Notes under the pieces: model-generated
The model's input: only the letters and a program-made list of their open reading frames with translations
Databases searched by the model: none
Told to the model about the DNA's origin: nothing
Source: a bacterium
Lineage (GTDB): Bacteria > Patescibacteriota > Saccharimonadia > UBA4664
NCBI GenBank assembly: GCA_027449805.1
Contig: DAIDKY010000034.1
Location: forward strand, 310-7,884
Direction of reading: 5' to 3'
DNA length: 7,575 nt
Part shown: positions 5,853-7,575 of the stretch, one piece after another
Layout: the number at the start of each line of letters is the position of its first letter
Position numbering within the stretch: position 1 is the stretch's first letter
Program-made: the position numbers and the translations under genes

Positions 5853-5888
5853 ATAATTGCTTGGCTGTCCGAAGTTAGAATCATGGTC
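5853..5888 (-). repeat. Imperfect ~40-bp direct repeat, copy B
   Basis: Partner of copy A (5098-5142), 25/28 identical over the two core blocks with one 9-nt gap. It starts 17 nt past the stop of the minus-strand gene at 5905 and precedes the promoter at 5810-5838. Both copies are therefore in the 3' flanks of minus-strand genes. Confidence 0.6.
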
Positions 5889-5904
5889 TCAAACCAAATC
5901 TATA

Positions 5905-6549
5905 TTATTTACCAGTAATCCACTTTGAATAATGCCTCTTAATTGTCCCCTCAAACTCACCTATGACGGTTCTGTTGTATGTTGCCGCATTATCCCCCGC
6001 CAGTTGCACTTCATCCGCTTCGGTCTTGAAGCCTCTGTCCGACCACTCTGCAAGCGCCTTAGCCTCACGCACCAGTGATACTACTCCTCCCATCATTGAG
6101 TAACATTCAAATAATGCTTCGCTCTCCGCAAGAGTGAGATAGGTAATCATTCCGTTACTAAGCAGAAGCTCATACGAGCTGTATTTAAGCCCATCTATAA
6201 TCGCGTTAGCATATGCCCATGTTCGTTTATCTAGGCGATCACCATTCAGGGCTGTCTCTAGTTTTTTCAGGCGGTTCTTGTTGTCTCTTACATCAAGGGC
6301 TACTTGTTTTAAAACGGTTCCAAGCAGTTTCTCTCCTCTTTCACGCTCGGCTGCCTGCTCATTATGAAACTGCCAACTCGCAATAAAGAATGCGATGAGG
6401 CCTCCTAGCAATGCACCGAGTACAGCTAATATATAGTTTCTTTCATTGTCGGTTCTCGATATGCGAACCAAGGCTGCGCTTACGGCAAGAACCAATACAA
6501 CGACGGCCGAACGCATGATTAGTGGTGAGATAAATTTTGGTAAACGCAT
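5905..6549 (-). CDS. Two-helix membrane protein with cytoplasmic helical domain, unknown function
   Basis: 214 residues from the ATG at 6549; no named family recognised with confidence. Two hydrophobic helices at about 13-30 and 39-58 with a short charged loop are followed by a charged helix (61-104, with FHNEQAAERERGEKLL at 61-76 and DVRDNKNRLKKLETAL at 86-101) and an all-helical domain containing TWAYANAIIDGL (110-121) and LLLSNGMITYL (128-138). A two-helix anchor plus a helical domain with an 'L..n...L' helix and a 'tW' helix is a layout seen in many orphan membrane proteins of accessory regions. The start is set by a promoter whose -10 ends 7 nt before this ATG; a longer TTG start at 6585 would overlap the -35 box. 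The mRNA looks leaderless, with no Shine-Dalgarno. It stands alone between two other minus-strand units. Confidence 0.75.
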   Translation of the reverse strand: MRLPKFISPLIMRSAVVVLVLAVSAALVRISRTDNERNYILAVLGALLGGLIAFFIASWQFHNEQAAERERGEKLLGTVLKQVALDVRDNKNRLKKLETALNGDRLDKRTWAYANAIIDGLKYSSYELLLSNGMITYLTLAESEALFECYSMMGGVVSLVREAKALAEWSDRGFKTEADEVQLAGDNAATYNRTVIGEFEGTIKRHYSKWITGK

Positions 6550-6556
6550 TGACACT

Positions 6557-6585
6557 ATCTTAGGACGCTTTTGGGTGCAATCCAA
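6557..6585 (-). promoter_or_regulatory. Promoter of the two-helix membrane protein gene, leaderless
   Basis: On the minus strand TTGGAT (6580-6585), 17-nt spacer, TAAGAT (6557-6562, 4/6), then 7 nt to the ATG at 6549. No ribosome-binding site lies between, so a leaderless transcript is expected. This rules against the upstream TTG start at 6585. The rest of 6586-6723 shows no gene, clear hairpin or terminator. Confidence 0.5.
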
Positions 6586-6723
6586 CTTAATTACTTAGAG
6601 CGGGCGTAACCTGGATCAAGTTTGAGATTGTGATTGTATCGCCGTTACCCAGATTAACAATGAGGATTTGGGGAAGTATATAGGTTCTGCTGCCTAATCC
6701 AAGAGATGGGTAGTTATGAGAAC

Positions 6724-7362
6724 TTAATCGTTGAGGTGCTGAATAGCGTAATCTGCCTCTGCTTCCGTAAACTTATCGCCGTATGAAGATATAAGCTGGT
6801 CGTGAATTGCGGATGGCGACAAACTCTGCTGGCTTTGGTAATTCTTCGCAGTAGCTAGGGCATTCGCATTCCAGTCTGCCGTAACATTGTCTATCGCATA
6901 CTGTGCCGCAGCTGCCGAGAATTGACCGCCATATTGCGAAACCAGTTGGTCATAAACCCCTTGCTTGGACAGGTGCATTGTATTTGCATAGGTATCAGCC
7001 TGGTTAAGGGCGGATTTGTATTCGGTTGGAACGGCAGGCGTTGGTGCTGGTGCGGGAGTCGGGGCAGCAGCTGGAGCGGCCTGTTTGGTTGGTTGAGCAG
7101 CCTGTTGAGTAGTAGAGTGCGTGGTGGTGGTAGTACTTGGCTGCGGGCTTGAGGCAGTCGTGGCTAGACTAAAGATCACTCCCAAGCCACCGACAACAGT
7201 AGCCGCAATCTTTCCACCTTGACTCCACCGTGATTTAGCCCATGCGTACCAAATTAAGAAAAACGGCCAGATACATATAACAACTAGGACTCCCCACCAC
7301 TTTTTGTACCAAGGCTTTATAGCTCTTTCTGTCTTTTCTACATGGTCGCTCTTCTCGCTCAT
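6724..7362 (-). CDS. Membrane-anchored Ltp-family protein (two Ltp repeats; superinfection-exclusion type)
   Basis: 212 residues. N-terminal charged segment, hydrophobic helices at about 24-41 and 53-69, a low-complexity Thr/Pro/Ala linker (70-112), then two tandem copies of the Ltp repeat (Pfam PF07553, 'host cell surface-exposed lipoprotein'): about 114-163 and 164-212. Each has AL..A..Y, a LS...(V/I).(D)QL(V/I)S.YG..F core and a closing A.YAI..(V/L) helix. The founding Ltp, from Streptococcus thermophilus prophage TP-J34, is a surface lipoprotein that blocks DNA injection by related phages. Here there is no lipobox; anchoring is by the membrane helices, with the repeats expected outside. 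Start ATG 7362 has GGAG with a 6-nt spacer, and is preferred over the TTG at 7374. It follows an XRE regulator gene by 75 nt. Repeat assignment is strong; an exclusion role is inferred, since Ltp repeats also occur on chromosomal surface proteins. Confidence 0.85.
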   Translation of the reverse strand: MSEKSDHVEKTERAIKPWYKKWWGVLVVICIWPFFLIWYAWAKSRWSQGGKIAATVVGGLGVIFSLATTASSPQPSTTTTTHSTTQQAAQPTKQAAPAAAPTPAPAPTPAVPTEYKSALNQADTYANTMHLSKQGVYDQLVSQYGGQFSAAAAQYAIDNVTADWNANALATAKNYQSQQSLSPSAIHDQLISSYGDKFTEAEADYAIQHLND

Positions 7363-7437
7363 GTCAGGCTCCAAATACTTATGTTACCTAAAGTCTACAA
7401 GCCAATTCTCAGAAAAGCTAGTTTTGACTATGTGGAG

Positions 7438-7575
7438 CTATAGAGATAGTAGTCGGGGCAAGTCTACCTTGAGGGCATTAGCAAGTTTACCCAGGTTCTT
7501 TAATGAAGGGTTTCGTCGACCCCTCTCAATGCCAGAGATATAGGTGCGATCAAGCCCAGCCTTAAAAGCAAGTTG
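7438..7575 (-). CDS. XRE-family helix-turn-helix regulator, C-terminal part (5' end outside window)
   Basis: The minus-strand frame enters at the right edge and runs 45 codons to TAG (7438-7440). The protein reads from QLAFKAGLDRTYISGIERG onward (first 19 residues), then RRNPSLKNLGKLANALKVD and ends at LLSL. This is the second half of an HTH_3/XRE domain: helix 2 with its LAxKAGL turn, the recognition helix TYISGIERG, then the NPSLKNLxKLAxAL helices. The protein ends almost right after the domain, so it is probably a small Cro/CI-like repressor of about 60-110 residues. It is the nearest upstream gene to the Ltp-repeat protein on the same strand and may regulate itself and that gene. The frame is unmistakable although it has no start inside the window. 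Confidence 0.88.
   Translation of the reverse strand, partial: QLAFKAGLDRTYISGIERGRRNPSLKNLGKLANALKVDLPRLLSL

Noticed and set aside
5770..5904. Integron attC-like signature around the gene-to-gene gaps (TTCTAAC, ATTAGGCAG also near 6690-6698)
   Set aside because: No exact RYYYAAC/GTTRRRY core pair, the spacing is too short for an attC site, the 9-base ATTAGGCAG match is expected by chance in this window, and no integron integrase is present.
6550..6585. TTG start at 6585 for the two-helix membrane protein
   Set aside because: The TTG overlaps the -35 box of the promoter that feeds the ATG at 6549, and has no ribosome-binding site.
7304..7543. Plus-strand open frame at the right edge
   Set aside because: It overlaps the start of the Ltp gene and the XRE regulator on the other strand; the XRE motif is clear and the plus frame has no recognisable content.

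Overview
The window is bacterial and gene-dense, with moderate base composition (visibly GC-rich only in the first ~240 bases). The gene set and style (short intergenic gaps, leaderless-looking starts, a SEST-like secreted SGNH hydrolase, a small PAP2 phosphatase, DUF1697, a mini YdeI protein, an Ltp-repeat surface protein, many orphan membrane proteins) suggest Candidatus Saccharibacteria (TM7) or a related Patescibacteria lineage. This is inference from gene repertoire; no rRNA or other phylogenetic marker is present. TGA is used as a stop at several genes, so the TGA-as-glycine code of Gracilibacteria/Absconditabacteria is not in play.

Layout. (1) 1-438 (+): the C-terminal part of a histidine-phosphatase-fold protein, cut by the left edge. 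(2) 416-3733 (-): a run of five genes read right to left: DUF218-like protein, PAP2 membrane phosphatase, DUF1697 protein, an acidic helical protein, and a four-helix membrane protein that ends tail-to-tail over the histidine phosphatase. The first four are tightly packed (37-nt gap, a 4-nt ATGA overlap, 3-nt gap) and look like one operon; the last is also served by its own promoter. (3) 3784-3816: overlapping divergent promoters. (4) 3805-5025 (+): a short YdeI/OmpD-associated-type protein and a secreted SGNH hydrolase, both apparently leaderless. (5) 5026-5232: a convergent intergenic region with a minus-strand terminator, an 11-bp perfect inverted repeat, short direct repeats and one copy of an imperfect ~40-bp repeat. 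(6) 5233-7575 (-): an accessory-looking stretch of an unrecognised soluble protein, a two-helix membrane protein, an Ltp-repeat membrane-anchored protein and, at the right edge, the C-terminal part of an XRE-type DNA-binding regulator.

Functionally, the first operon and the SGNH hydrolase fit envelope and lipid-carrier metabolism (PAP2 undecaprenyl-PP phosphatase-like, DUF218/ElyC-like, secreted esterase). The right part combines an XRE regulator with an Ltp-type surface protein, whose founding member is a prophage superinfection-exclusion lipoprotein. Together with two orphan genes, one of them flanked by imperfect direct repeats, this is the part most likely to hold something undescribed, possibly a phage-exclusion or mobile cassette region. 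No integrase, transposase, CRISPR array, tRNA or rRNA was seen.
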